Position numbers and translations under genes: made by a program. Shown in pieces: positions 46,064 to 55,505 of a stretch of 64,000 nucleotides of DNA. The notes beneath the pieces are model-generated. The model had not been told where the DNA came from and ran no database searches. It saw only the letters and a list, made by a program, of their open reading frames with translations. The DNA comes from Lachnospiraceae bacterium. Lineage in GTDB: Bacteria > Bacillota > Clostridia > Lachnospirales > Lachnospiraceae. Location of the stretch: positions 62,001 to 126,000 of the forward strand of contig JAILNS010000039.1 in NCBI GenBank assembly GCA_024691305.1, read 5' to 3'. How positions within the stretch are numbered: the first letter of the stretch is position 1; the number at the start of each line of letters is the position of its first letter.

Positions 46064-48310
46064 ATGATACTGACATATTATTATGTATTATTTGCTTTAT
46101 CCATAATTACTCTGTTTACTCTTTTTGTCAGATGGCAAAAGAAAATGGATATATATTTTGCGATATTCTTTATATTTGTTCCCATAGATCTTCTCGGATA
46201 TATCAAACTGGCATCTGCCACCAATCTTGAGACTGCGATACTTGGAAACCAGCTTATCTATCTCGGTGGCTGTTTTCTTCAGCTCATAGTCCTTCTCGTA
46301 GTCTGCAATCTGTGCAATATAAATCTTAAGCCCGGCTTGGTTACGGCCGCGTTTGCAATATCCCTTGCGATATACTTAAGTACGCTTACTATGGGTCATA
46401 ACGGGTTATTTTATAAGGATGTGAAACTGATACATGAAAACGGTGTAAGCGTCCTTGTAAAAGAGTACGGTCCGGCACATACGATCTTCTATATAATGAT
46501 AGTCGGATATATGGTGGCGACCATAATCGCACTCATATATGGTTATAGAAAGAAGCGTGATGCTTCATTAAAAAATATGAATCTGCTCGCTATCCTCATG
46601 GCATTCGCGGTAATTGCTTTTTTCGGAGGAAGAGCGATAACCAAGTCTATCGAGCTTACTCCTGCGACGTATATAATAAATGAGGTAGCATTTTTGTTCA
46701 TTGCCCACAGGATAAGACTGTACAGTATATCCGGTGATATTGCCGTCAGTGTACTTGAAGAAGGTGCCGACGGACTTATATGTTTTGATCTGAAGCGCCG
46801 GCTGCTTGTAGCAAATAAAACCGCACAGGAGATGATCCCTGAGCTGGTGGATGCACAGACAGACCATCTTCTTAATGAGACTATAAATGAGTTTAGAGAG
46901 ATCGGGGGATATCTGTCACGTTTTATCGATGATGAACAGTATGACGAAGAACTCATGCAGATTGGCGGTAAGGCATACCAGATCAATATAAAATATATAA
47001 ACGACGGTAAGAAAAATGTCGGCTATTATCTCGTCTTGCGTGATGTAACGACCGAGCGTAAATATATAGAATCGATCAACAATTATAATGAGCAGATGAG
47101 AAATGCCGCTGACGCGGCTATCGCAGCGGATAATGCCAAAACCAGATTCCTGGCGCAGATGTCGCATGAGATCAGGACTCCCATCAACGCGGTTCTTGGA
47201 ATGAACACCATGATAATGCAGGAGACCGATGATGATAATATATATGATTATGCCTCCGCAATACAGACATCCGGACGGACGCTCCTGTTTCTTATAAACA
47301 GTATTTTGGATTTCTCCAAGATCGAAGACGGTAAGATGGAGATCTACGAGGTTGAGTATGATCTGGTGGGGCTTATCAACAATCTGGTAAATTCCGCCGC
47401 AAGCAGTGCGGAAGCCAAGAATCTTAAATTTGATGTAGAAGTTGATGAGAGACTTCCGATAAGACTTATCGGAGATGATATGCGTATCACCCAGGTTGTG
47501 ATAAACCTTCTGAGTAATGCCGTTAAGTATACGGATGAGGGCAAGGTAACCCTTAAGATTTCCCAGAATGATAGCTTCAATCCCAAGAATGAAGACAGTA
47601 TATGGATACATGTAGAGGTGTGTGATACCGGTATAGGAATACGCAAGGAAGATCAGTTCAGGCTGTTTGAATCCTTTGAACGCCTCGATGTTACACGAAA
47701 CCGTAATGTTGAGGGGACCGGCCTTGGAATGTCTATAGTTTATAAACTTCTTGAACTTATGGGCAGTCATATATATGTCAAAAGCGAATATGGCTCCGGT
47801 TCGGTTTTCTGGTTTGATATCAGCCAGAAGATCGCCGACCGTACACCTATGGGCAGCTATAAGGAGAGAAGGTCACTTGGAGATATCCGCTCGAAAAAAC
47901 ATATTAAGCTGTATGCGCCTGAAGCAAAAATACTTGTTGTGGACGATAATCCTTTGAATCAAAAGGTTACCCGCGCTTACCTTAAACTTTGCGGCATTGT
48001 TCCCGATGAGGCGATGTCCGGAGCCGAGGCGTTGGAGTATATGCGAAATAAACAGTATGATGTCGTATTTTTGGATCATATGATGCCCGAAATGGACGGA
48101 ATAGAGACCCTGGACAATATCCGCAGAGAAAAACTCGCTTCCGAGGATACTATCATAGTAGCTTTGACGGCCAATGCGATAGAGGGGTCAAGAGATAAGT
48201 ATTTAAGAGCAGGATTTAACGATTATATTTCCAAGCCCGTCGAACTTACGGATATGGTGGCAAAGCTTGAGGATTATCTGGATAAAAGAGGATATAGCGA
48301 GGATCAATAA
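46064..48310 (+). CDS. 7TM-PAS hybrid histidine kinase with receiver
   Basis: The 748-residue protein has seven N-terminal helices (about 5-220, histidine-kinase 7TM type), a PAS domain (about 225-340; VLEEGADGLICFDLKRRLLVAN), HisKA with SHEIRTP, HATPase_c (GTGLGMSIV) and a C-terminal receiver (VVDDNPLNQ, FLDHMMPEMDG, LTANA, SKP). It has no HPt. AAGGGG precedes the ATG. A MATE gene starts 5 bp after it, so sensing by this kinase may be linked to transport; that link is inference. Confidence 0.9.
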   Translation: MILTYYYVLFALSIITLFTLFVRWQKKMDIYFAIFFIFVPIDLLGYIKLASATNLETAILGNQLIYLGGCFLQLIVLLVVCNLCNINLKPGLVTAAFAISLAIYLSTLTMGHNGLFYKDVKLIHENGVSVLVKEYGPAHTIFYIMIVGYMVATIIALIYGYRKKRDASLKNMNLLAILMAFAVIAFFGGRAITKSIELTPATYIINEVAFLFIAHRIRLYSISGDIAVSVLEEGADGLICFDLKRRLLVANKTAQEMIPELVDAQTDHLLNETINEFREIGGYLSRFIDDEQYDEELMQIGGKAYQINIKYINDGKKNVGYYLVLRDVTTERKYIESINNYNEQMRNAADAAIAADNAKTRFLAQMSHEIRTPINAVLGMNTMIMQETDDDNIYDYASAIQTSGRTLLFLINSILDFSKIEDGKMEIYEVEYDLVGLINNLVNSAASSAEAKNLKFDVEVDERLPIRLIGDDMRITQVVINLLSNAVKYTDEGKVTLKISQNDSFNPKNEDSIWIHVEVCDTGIGIRKEDQFRLFESFERLDVTRNRNVEGTGLGMSIVYKLLELMGSHIYVKSEYGSGSVFWFDISQKIADRTPMGSYKERRSLGDIRSKKHIKLYAPEAKILVVDDNPLNQKVTRAYLKLCGIVPDEAMSGAEALEYMRNKQYDVVFLDHMMPEMDGIETLDNIRREKLASEDTIIVALTANAIEGSRDKYLRAGFNDYISKPVELTDMVAKLEDYLDKRGYSEDQ

Positions 48311-48315
48311 TACCT

Positions 48316-49692
48316 ATGGCGGATGCGAATATTGCCGAAGAAAACAAGATGGGCGTGATGCCCATAAATAAACTGCTAATTACAATGTCTGTACCCATGA
48401 TGCTCTCTATGCTGGTTCAGGCATTGTATAATGTTGTGGACTCGATATTTGTTGCCAGGATCGAGGAGGATGCTCTTACGGCTGTATCTCTTGCCTTTCC
48501 CATGCAGTCACTTATGATGGCTGTCGGGATCGGTATGGGAGTGGGCGTTAATGCGCTCCTTAGTAAGTCCCTCGGCGAGGGCGATACCGAAATGGTAAAT
48601 AAATCCGCAACCAACGGTATATTTTTGGCTCTTGTTAGTTATGCTGTCTTTCTGGTCATAGGACTTACCCTGGTCAAACCTTTTTATGCTAGTCAGATAG
48701 ACAACGGTAAGATCGTAGATTACGGAGTGACTTATCTTACGATCTGCTGCACGATGAGTTTCGGCGTGTATATGCAGATCATCTTTGAAAGACTTTTGCA
48801 ATCCACCGGAAAGACTCTTTATAACATGATCACACAAATGACCGGTGCGGTTATAAATATAATTTTAGACCCCATACTTATTTTCGGGCTTCTCGGGGCA
48901 CCGCGTTTAGGAATAGCCGGAGCTGCGATAGCTACGGTTACGGGGCAGATAATTGCAGCACTTATGGCTGTGATCATAAACCTTCGTTTGAACAAAGAGG
49001 TGACCATATCTTTTAGGGGGTTTAAACCTGATCTTCATACGATAGGGCGTATATATTCGGTAGGACTTCCTTCCATAATCATGCAATCCATAGGTTCTGT
49101 TATGGTATATGGGATGAACCGTATACTGGGAGCATTTTCTTCGACCGCGGTAGCTGTGTTCGGAGTGTATTTTAAGTTACAGAGCTTCATATTCATGCCG
49201 GTGTTTGGATTAAATAACGGGATGGTGCCTATAGTTGCATATAACTACGGAGCAAAGAACAGGCTCAGGATGATAAAGACGATGAGGCTTGCGACTGTAT
49301 TTGCGGTAGCGATCATGTCTATAGGCACACTTGTATTTGAACTGTTCCCGGATAAACTCTTTGCTCTTTTTGATGCATCGGAACATATGCTCACGATGGG
49401 AGTCCCGGCGCTTCGTATAATAGCGGTTCATTTTCCGATAGCAGCTGTCTGTATAATAATGGGTTCGGTTTTCCAGAGCCTTGGAAACGGTGTATACAGC
49501 ATGATAAACTCTATCATGCGACAGATTATTGTACTTCTTCCGGTAGCTTATCTTTTGTCGCGCACGGGAAATGTCAATAATGTGTGGTGGTCCTTTCCGA
49601 TCGCAGAAATCATGTCTCTTATATGTACTGTCTATTTCATGCTTCGTATTAAAAAAGAGATCATTGATACGATTCCCGACGGAGTCCAATAA
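48316..49692 (+). CDS. MATE family efflux protein
   Basis: The 458-residue protein has 12 helices and MatE motifs (PMMLSMLVQALYNVVDSIFVAR; FMPVFGLNNGMVPIVAYNYGA). It is likely a cation-coupled exporter of unknown substrate. It is closely spaced after the hybrid kinase gene and shares little with the first MATE protein beyond the family pattern, so the two probably have different substrates. Confidence 0.9.
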   Translation: MADANIAEENKMGVMPINKLLITMSVPMMLSMLVQALYNVVDSIFVARIEEDALTAVSLAFPMQSLMMAVGIGMGVGVNALLSKSLGEGDTEMVNKSATNGIFLALVSYAVFLVIGLTLVKPFYASQIDNGKIVDYGVTYLTICCTMSFGVYMQIIFERLLQSTGKTLYNMITQMTGAVINIILDPILIFGLLGAPRLGIAGAAIATVTGQIIAALMAVIINLRLNKEVTISFRGFKPDLHTIGRIYSVGLPSIIMQSIGSVMVYGMNRILGAFSSTAVAVFGVYFKLQSFIFMPVFGLNNGMVPIVAYNYGAKNRLRMIKTMRLATVFAVAIMSIGTLVFELFPDKLFALFDASEHMLTMGVPALRIIAVHFPIAAVCIIMGSVFQSLGNGVYSMINSIMRQIIVLLPVAYLLSRTGNVNNVWWSFPIAEIMSLICTVYFMLRIKKEIIDTIPDGVQ

Positions 49693-49797
49693 AAAAATTT
49701 GTAATAAACCCGAATAAACATAAATAAACATAAAAAAGGTTTTAATACTATAGAAGTTTATCGTGAAACTTGCTATATTTATTATATGGTTTATCAG

Positions 49798-49818
49798 CCG
49801 TATCCGAATACGGTTTTT
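49798..49818 (+). terminator. Short hairpin with T-run before the aldo/keto reductase gene
   Basis: CCGTAT (49798-49803) and ATACGG (49808-49813) flank a CCGA loop and are followed by T5. It may end the MATE transcript or attenuate the reductase gene, whose start is 42 bp further on. Confidence 0.4.
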
Positions 49819-49859
49819 ATAGAGGTTACAGTACAGTTGTTTAAAGAGAGGGATTATTT

Positions 49860-50981
49860 ATGAGTATTGATCTTAGCAAAATGTCAAAATTAGGATTCGG
49901 TCTTATGAGACTTCCGGAAAAAGACGGAGTTATCGATCATGAGCAGGTATGCCACATGGTGGATGCGTATCTGGAAGCCGGACTTAACTATTTCGACACC
50001 GCTTATGTTTATCACAGCGGAAAGTCCGAAGTGGAGGCGAGAGAAGCTCTTGTTAAGCGCCATCCCAGAGACAGTTTCATGCTTGCGACCAAACTTCCGG
50101 CATGGGAGATAAAACAGGCAAGCGACGTTGACAGACTTTTTAATGAACAGCTTGAACGTGCCGGGGTGGATTATTTTGATTTTTATCTGCTTCATTCTAT
50201 CGAAGACGGCTCGAATTATGATACCTATGTAAAGTATGACTGCTTTAAATGGGGAATGAAGATGAAGGAAGAAGGCAAGATCCGTCATTTCGGATTCTCG
50301 TTCCACGGAAGCCCCGAACTTCTTACAGAGATAGTTGATAATCATCCCGAGGTAGAATTCGTTCAGATACAGTTAAACTATCTTGACAGAACCAATCCGG
50401 TAGTACGTTCGGGAGAACTCTACCAGATCCTTCATGAAAGAAATATACCGATAATCGTAATGGAGCCTGTAAGAGGCGGTATGCTCGCTTCCATGGATCC
50501 TGAAACCGAAGCTAAGTTTAAAGCCGTAAGACCCGATAAGTCTGTTGCATCATGGGCACTTAGATTCGTTGGTTCCCTTCCGGGAGTAATGACGATCCTT
50601 TCAGGTATGTCCAATGAAGAGCAGATGAAGGATAACTTAAGTACATTTACGAATTTCGAGCCCCTCAGTAATGAGGAGATGAAGGTGGTAGACGAGGTTA
50701 CGGAATCTCTTCTTGGAATGCCTCAGATAGGATGTACGGCTTGTAAGTATTGCTGTGACGGATGCCCTATGAAGATCAGTATTCCGGATGTATTCCGTAC
50801 TATCAATACCCTTCGCAGGTATCCCGATGACTGGCGCTCCAAGAACTTCTATCAGGGTCTTATATCAAGAAGCGGCAAGGCTTCGGATTGTATCGCCTGC
50901 GGGCAATGCGAAAGAGTATGTCCCCAGCACCTGCCTATAATAGATCTTATGAAGGAAGCTGCTGAGGTTCTGGGACAGTAA
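49860..50981 (+). CDS. Aldo/keto reductase with C-terminal 4Fe-4S domain
   Basis: The 373-residue enzyme has an AKR TIM barrel (about 1-270; GLMRLP, YFDTAYVY, LATKLP, YLLHS, GFSFHG) and a C-terminal domain with Cys clusters CTACKYCCDGCP and CIACGQCERVCP for iron-sulfur centres. Such proteins are common in anaerobes and reduce carbonyls with electrons that may pass through the clusters. The substrate is unknown. AGAGAGGG precedes the ATG. Confidence 0.92.
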   Translation: MSIDLSKMSKLGFGLMRLPEKDGVIDHEQVCHMVDAYLEAGLNYFDTAYVYHSGKSEVEAREALVKRHPRDSFMLATKLPAWEIKQASDVDRLFNEQLERAGVDYFDFYLLHSIEDGSNYDTYVKYDCFKWGMKMKEEGKIRHFGFSFHGSPELLTEIVDNHPEVEFVQIQLNYLDRTNPVVRSGELYQILHERNIPIIVMEPVRGGMLASMDPETEAKFKAVRPDKSVASWALRFVGSLPGVMTILSGMSNEEQMKDNLSTFTNFEPLSNEEMKVVDEVTESLLGMPQIGCTACKYCCDGCPMKISIPDVFRTINTLRRYPDDWRSKNFYQGLISRSGKASDCIACGQCERVCPQHLPIIDLMKEAAEVLGQ

Positions 50982-51026
50982 GCGTTTAAAAGAACGTTTA
51001 TACTGTACTGATTTTTTCTGCAAATA

Positions 51027-51035
51027 TGTTATACT
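51027..51035 (+). promoter_or_regulatory. Extended -10 promoter of the FRG gene
   Basis: TGT followed by TATACT (51030-51035) lies 45 bp before the start codon. A small repeat GAAATA/TATTTC follows. Confidence 0.5.
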
Positions 51036-51080
51036 GTTTATAGAAATAAAATCTATTTCATATGCGCAGGAAATTGAATC

Positions 51081-51881
51081 ATGATTAAAGAAATTACAAT
51101 ATCTGATCTGGATGCTCTGGCTGCTTTTATAACCGAACAGGAGTACAGAGAAGATCTGGACAGATACAGAAATTCTTATCTTTACAGAGGAATGCCGAAT
51201 TCATCTTTTAAGATGGAGACAAGCCTTCACAGGAATTGCAAACATCTTCAGAAACAGCTTGAACCGGCTATTCTTGAAAATTTTGCCAAATATGCGGTGA
51301 TAGGTGATCCCACGATTGCCGAATCCGTATGGAGGCAGATGATACTCGGGCAGCATTACGGTCTGCCCACCAGGTTGCTTGACTGGACTCATTCCGCACT
51401 CGTGGGACTGCATTTTGCTACTGCGGAAGATAATATGTTATTGATGGAAGAACATGACTGCATGGTATGGCGCATAGATATGGGCGAAATGCAGTCACTT
51501 CTTCCTGAAAGATATCAGGAGATAGTCAATCGCAAACAGTCTACGATCTTCTCGGTTGATATGCTGCAGGAGGCAGCTGATTCCCTTGCGGAATATGATT
51601 CGGATATGGGCGATGATGCCATGGTGATCATAGAACCTCCGTCTATTAATCAGAGGATCGTAAACCAGTATTCTTTTTTCTCACTCGTTCCAATGCAAAT
51701 GGTTGATATAGAGGATTTTTTGGACAGAAAGACCGAGAATACGGTCAAGTATGTCATCAAAGCAAACCTAAGATGGAGAGTAAGAGATATGCTTGATCAG
51801 CTCAACATGAGCGAGCGTATCGTTTATCCCGGACTTGACGGTTTATCCAAGTGGATAGCCAGACATTATTATGTCAAATAA
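51081..51881 (+). CDS. FRG-domain protein
   Basis: The 266-residue protein carries an FRG domain: YRGMPNSSFKMETSLHRNC near residue 35 and GQHYGLPTRLLDWTHSALVGLHFA near 95-118. FRG proteins are widespread and often found near phage-defence or toxin genes, but the biochemical activity is not settled. Nothing else around this copy indicates defence; its neighbours are a reductase and MurD. The ribosome site AGGAAA is modest. A direct repeat covers its stop codon. Confidence 0.85.
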   Translation: MIKEITISDLDALAAFITEQEYREDLDRYRNSYLYRGMPNSSFKMETSLHRNCKHLQKQLEPAILENFAKYAVIGDPTIAESVWRQMILGQHYGLPTRLLDWTHSALVGLHFATAEDNMLLMEEHDCMVWRIDMGEMQSLLPERYQEIVNRKQSTIFSVDMLQEAADSLAEYDSDMGDDAMVIIEPPSINQRIVNQYSFFSLVPMQMVDIEDFLDRKTENTVKYVIKANLRWRVRDMLDQLNMSERIVYPGLDGLSKWIARHYYVK

Positions 51882-51919
51882 GCCTGTGAGAAATGGATAT
51901 GAGACAAATAAGCCTGTGA
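51875..51919 (+). repeat. Direct repeat over the FRG stop codon
   Basis: CAAATAAGCCTGTGA occurs at 51875-51889 and 51905-51919, a 30-bp interval. The first copy contains the stop codon TAA. Confidence 0.75.
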
Positions 51920-51959
51920 TAAACGATAAACTTTAACCTGCAGAGGAGATGATACATAG

Positions 51960-53150
51960 ATGGGCGTAGTTGATAAGCTTGAGGGCAAAAGAATACTTAT
52001 CTGGGGATACGGAAGAGAGGGACAGTCTACCAAACACTTCCTTACCCGATGCTGTAAACCTGCGGCTGTTGATATTTTTGAAGGAAAAAAAGAAGATCTT
52101 GACGATTCCTCGTATGATTATGTGATCAAAAGCCCGGGGATCCGGATGGATGAGGATGATCCAAAGTATACGTCCCAGACGGAACTCTTTTTGGAAGAGT
52201 ACCGTGACAGGGTGATCGGAGTTACCGGAACTAAAGGGAAAAGCACGACATCCTCCATGCTAAATCATGTTTTAACTCGTGTATATCCCGGTCAAACCAT
52301 CCTTTTAGGAAACATCGGAGAGCCCTGTTTAAACTACTTTGATGAGATAACACCTGATACCATAGTCGTTTTTGAGATGTCTTGTCATCAGCTTGCCCAT
52401 GTAAGGGTATCACCTCATATAGCGATCTTTTTAAACCTGCATGAAGAACATTTGGATTACTACGATACATATGAAAATTACTTTGCAGCCAAGAGACATA
52501 TAACGGAGTATCAGACAGAGGATGATTATCTGCTCGTAGGAGAGAACGTTCCCGAAATATCGACCAGGGCTAAGGTTATCCGTATGCCCGATACGGTAAA
52601 TGAGGATTTTGGGCTTAAGGTTTTGGGCAAACACAATGCATGCAACGCTAACTTTGCGGTGGAGGCTGTATCGGGGATCTTAGGTTATGACAGAAAAGAG
52701 TCGGTTAATGCACTTCACGATTTTGAGGGACTTCCTCACAGATTGTCTTTTATCGGAGAGATCGACGGCATCAAGTACTATGATGATTCTATTTCGACCA
52801 TACCCGAAGCCACCATACAGGCACTTGAATCGGTTCCGGATGCTTATACTGTTTTGATAGGCGGTATGGACAGGGGCATAAATTATGATATCCTGGTAGA
52901 TTACGTACGGGAACATCCTGAGTTTAGGTATATCTTTTCCTATGATTCGGGCGGAAGGATATATGATCAGGTATGCAATCTCAGTTATACATATTATGAG
53001 AAAACACTGGAGTTGGCCGTTAAGCAGGCACGAAAGATCACACCGGCAGGAAAGGCATGTATCTTAAGCCCTGCTTCTGCTTCGTACGGATATTTTAAGA
53101 ATTTCGAACAACGTGGTGAGATGTTCAGTGAGTATGTAAAACTTGTTTGA
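51960..53150 (+). CDS. murD: UDP-N-acetylmuramoyl-L-alanine--D-glutamate ligase, short form
   Basis: The 396-residue Mur ligase has the P-loop GVTGTKGKSTTSS (about 80-92), FEMSCHQLAH, HKxN-like GKHNACNANFA, and the C-terminal SPASASYGYFKNFEQRGEMF. It adds D-glutamate in peptidoglycan precursor synthesis. It is about 50 residues shorter than typical MurD, mainly in the N-terminal domain, so it could be a second, specialised copy. No other mur genes are near. GAGGAG precedes the ATG. It converges on the pdxY-like gene with 26 bp of overlap. Confidence 0.8.
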   Translation: MGVVDKLEGKRILIWGYGREGQSTKHFLTRCCKPAAVDIFEGKKEDLDDSSYDYVIKSPGIRMDEDDPKYTSQTELFLEEYRDRVIGVTGTKGKSTTSSMLNHVLTRVYPGQTILLGNIGEPCLNYFDEITPDTIVVFEMSCHQLAHVRVSPHIAIFLNLHEEHLDYYDTYENYFAAKRHITEYQTEDDYLLVGENVPEISTRAKVIRMPDTVNEDFGLKVLGKHNACNANFAVEAVSGILGYDRKESVNALHDFEGLPHRLSFIGEIDGIKYYDDSISTIPEATIQALESVPDAYTVLIGGMDRGINYDILVDYVREHPEFRYIFSYDSGGRIYDQVCNLSYTYYEKTLELAVKQARKITPAGKACILSPASASYGYFKNFEQRGEMFSEYVKLV

Positions 53151-53973
53151 TGAGCCCGGGTAATTCGTATTCAAAATTGACTGCGTAATTTACCCTTTCG
53201 GGATCTTCATAGGTGTTTTTAATGCAGGCAGCGGTATAATCCGCTGCCTTTTTGAGAGAATCAAATATAGAATAGCCGTTTAAATAGGTTCCGGTAAACG
53301 TGGATGCAAAAATGTCACCTGTTCCGTGAGAACGGAAAGGTACCTTCGGTGCACCGTATTTAAAATATTCACCGGTTTCGGTATTTACACCGTAGAATCC
53401 AAATTCCGAGTCCGACAGGGACACGCCGGTTATAACTGCGTTTTTAGCACCGAGGACCTTTAATTTATCAAGGAGTGCGATTATATCTTCTTCGGAAGCA
53501 TCTTCCCCGGGGTATTCGGAATCCGTCATTAGTGCAGCTTCAGAGAGATTGGGAAGGATCACATCCGCATAAGAGCAAAGCTTTGCCATAGCCTTGGGGA
53601 AATTGTCGTTAAACCCTGTATATAACTTCCCGTAATCGGCCATAGCGGGATCTACGATTATGGGGCAGGAGCCGTCTTCTTTTTTGAAGGCCTTAAAATA
53701 TTCCTCCACGAGATCTATCTGTCTCTCACTTCCGAGATAACCCGTGTAAATGGCATCAAATTTAAAACCTTCTCTTTGCCAGTGCTCTCTTATGGGGGCT
53801 ATGTCGTCTGTAAGGTCTCTGAAGGTAAATCCCTTAAACTGGGTATGTGTTGAGAGGATCGCAGTGGGTACTATGGCGCATTCTATGCCAAGAGCGGATA
53901 TTATCGGTAAAGCTACGGTCAATGAACATTTGCCTATGCAGGAAATATCCTGTATTGTGATCACTCTTTTCAT
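53125..53973 (-). CDS. pdxY: Pyridoxal/pyridoxamine kinase
   Basis: ATG 53973 follows GGAGG by 5 nt, giving 282 residues; an upstream frame start is less likely. The ribokinase-fold enzyme phosphorylates vitamin B6 vitamers. Motifs are SCIGKCSLTVALPIISALG at the N-terminus, DPAMADYGKLYTGF, and the anion hole/base FRSHGTGDIFASTFTG. A PdxR-like regulator gene diverges from it, which supports a B6 salvage role. PdxK would be an equally valid name. Confidence 0.85.
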   Translation of the reverse strand: MKRVITIQDISCIGKCSLTVALPIISALGIECAIVPTAILSTHTQFKGFTFRDLTDDIAPIREHWQREGFKFDAIYTGYLGSERQIDLVEEYFKAFKKEDGSCPIIVDPAMADYGKLYTGFNDNFPKAMAKLCSYADVILPNLSEAALMTDSEYPGEDASEEDIIALLDKLKVLGAKNAVITGVSLSDSEFGFYGVNTETGEYFKYGAPKVPFRSHGTGDIFASTFTGTYLNGYSIFDSLKKAADYTAACIKNTYEDPERVNYAVNFEYELPGLIKQVLHTH

Positions 53974-54009
53974 AACTGCCTCCCGGATAAAGATTGTCTT
54001 AACCACAGT

Positions 54010-54030
54010 CAGTATGATAGACTAATACTG
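54010..54030. promoter_or_regulatory. Candidate PdxR operator in the divergent pdxY/pdxR region
   Basis: CAGTAT (54010-54015) and ATACTG (54025-54030) form a 6-bp inverted repeat with a 9-nt centre. It overlaps a possible minus-strand -10 box TATCAT (54014-54019) for the kinase gene. Confidence 0.4.
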
Positions 54031-54086
54031 GCATTATCAATATACCCAAAACAAGAAAAAAGTACAAGGTCAGAGACGATATATAA

Positions 54087-55505
54087 ATGCTTTGCTATGA
54101 TTTTTCAAAAAAAGGCAACAGCCCCATATATGAATACATATACAGATGTATTCGGGATGACATATTAAGCGGAAGACTGAAGGCGGGAGACAGGCTTCCT
54201 TCCAAACGCGAAATGTCATCGGATAACGGTATAGCTGTAATTACCGTTGAGAATGCCTATGCCCAGCTTCTGATAGAGGGGTATATTGAATCAAAACCTA
54301 GGAAGGGGTATTTTGTTGCAACCGATAATATCCTTACAAAACCCGAAGATACATCACGTAATGACTCGCAGATCGTTCCCGTCACCGGAGAAAAAACAGA
54401 CAGGGAGATAATATATGATTTTACGAGCGGCGGACTTATATATGATTCTTTTCCGTATTCGACGTGGACCAAACTGATACGGAAGGTCTTAAATGATGCA
54501 GAGAGTGACTTTGGTACTGCGCCTCCGGCATCGGGAGTGCCTGAACTTAAAAACTCCATAGCTGAATATCTGCTTAATTCGAAGAATCTTAAGATATCTC
54601 CTGACAATATCATAGTCGGTCCCGGTACGGAATATCTGCATTCCGTCATAATACAGCTTTTGGGACATAACCGTCTGGTGGCGGTCGAAGACCCCGGATA
54701 CAGGGCGGCAGGCCTTATATATGAGAATAACGGGATGAAAGTCCTTCGAATACCGGTGGGATCTGACGGGATAGATATAGACAGATTATCCGTCTCGGGG
54801 GCAACTCTTGTTCATACCTCACCCTCACATCATTTTCCCACTGGAGCCGTTATGAGCGCAGGAGCCAGACAGAACCTGATCAAATGGGCGCATAATACCG
54901 ATGCATATGTAATAGAAGATGACTATGATACCGAGTTTCGCTTTAAAGGAAAGCCTATACCCGCACTTATGAGTCTTGACAGAGACAGGGTTATATATAT
55001 GAATACTTTCAGCGGAACGATCGCACCTTCGATACGTATGGCATATATGGTACTTCCGGACAGACTTAATGAAGTATATAATAAGCGGCTTTCTTTTTTG
55101 TCAGGGACCGTATCTACATTTGATCAACTTGCGATGGCACAGTTCATATCTTTAGGGTATTATGAGAGACATATAGGCAGGATGCGAAACAGATACAGGA
55201 TCTTAAGGAAGATGTATAAGGAAGTCCTTGCGGTATCGGATCTTGCAAAACATGCATTTATTGAAGATGATCAGGCGGGATTACGGCTGATATTGAATTT
55301 TACCAAGGGGGATCCTGCAGACGATGAAAGATATCTTTCATGGCTAAAGAATCACGGAATTAAGATATCCGCGATGAATAACTACTGTTATAAGCATAAG
55401 CCTGAGTTTGAAAACAGGTTTGTGCTAAGATATGCTGATATGACTGCGGAAGAACTTAAGCAGGTTTTCGATATCATGGCAAAAGGCAGGGAGATAAACA
55501 CATGA
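54087..55505 (+). CDS. MocR/PdxR-type regulator lacking the PLP lysine
   Basis: The 472-residue protein has a GntR winged helix (about 8-75; IYRCIRDDILSGRLKAGDRLPSKREMS) and an aminotransferase-fold domain (about 110-470; GTEYLHSVIIQLLG, EDPGY, IEDDYDTEFRF). At the place of the usual TFSK PLP lysine it reads NTFSGTIAPS, with Gly310 where Lys is expected. It may bind PLP without a Schiff base, bind another ligand, or act constitutively. It diverges from the pyridoxal kinase gene, as in PdxR control of B6 salvage. A glycosyltransferase gene overlaps its stop by ATGA. Confidence 0.88.
   Translation: MLCYDFSKKGNSPIYEYIYRCIRDDILSGRLKAGDRLPSKREMSSDNGIAVITVENAYAQLLIEGYIESKPRKGYFVATDNILTKPEDTSRNDSQIVPVTGEKTDREIIYDFTSGGLIYDSFPYSTWTKLIRKVLNDAESDFGTAPPASGVPELKNSIAEYLLNSKNLKISPDNIIVGPGTEYLHSVIIQLLGHNRLVAVEDPGYRAAGLIYENNGMKVLRIPVGSDGIDIDRLSVSGATLVHTSPSHHFPTGAVMSAGARQNLIKWAHNTDAYVIEDDYDTEFRFKGKPIPALMSLDRDRVIYMNTFSGTIAPSIRMAYMVLPDRLNEVYNKRLSFLSGTVSTFDQLAMAQFISLGYYERHIGRMRNRYRILRKMYKEVLAVSDLAKHAFIEDDQAGLRLILNFTKGDPADDERYLSWLKNHGIKISAMNNYCYKHKPEFENRFVLRYADMTAEELKQVFDIMAKGREINT

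Noticed and set aside
46916-47770. A 284-codon open frame on the minus strand inside the 46064 kinase gene
   Set aside because: It is a shadow of conserved PAS, HisKA and HATPase coding sequence on the other strand.
51081-51881. A phage-defence island around the FRG gene
   Set aside because: No other defence gene, nuclease or mobile-element gene lies beside it; neighbours are housekeeping enzymes.
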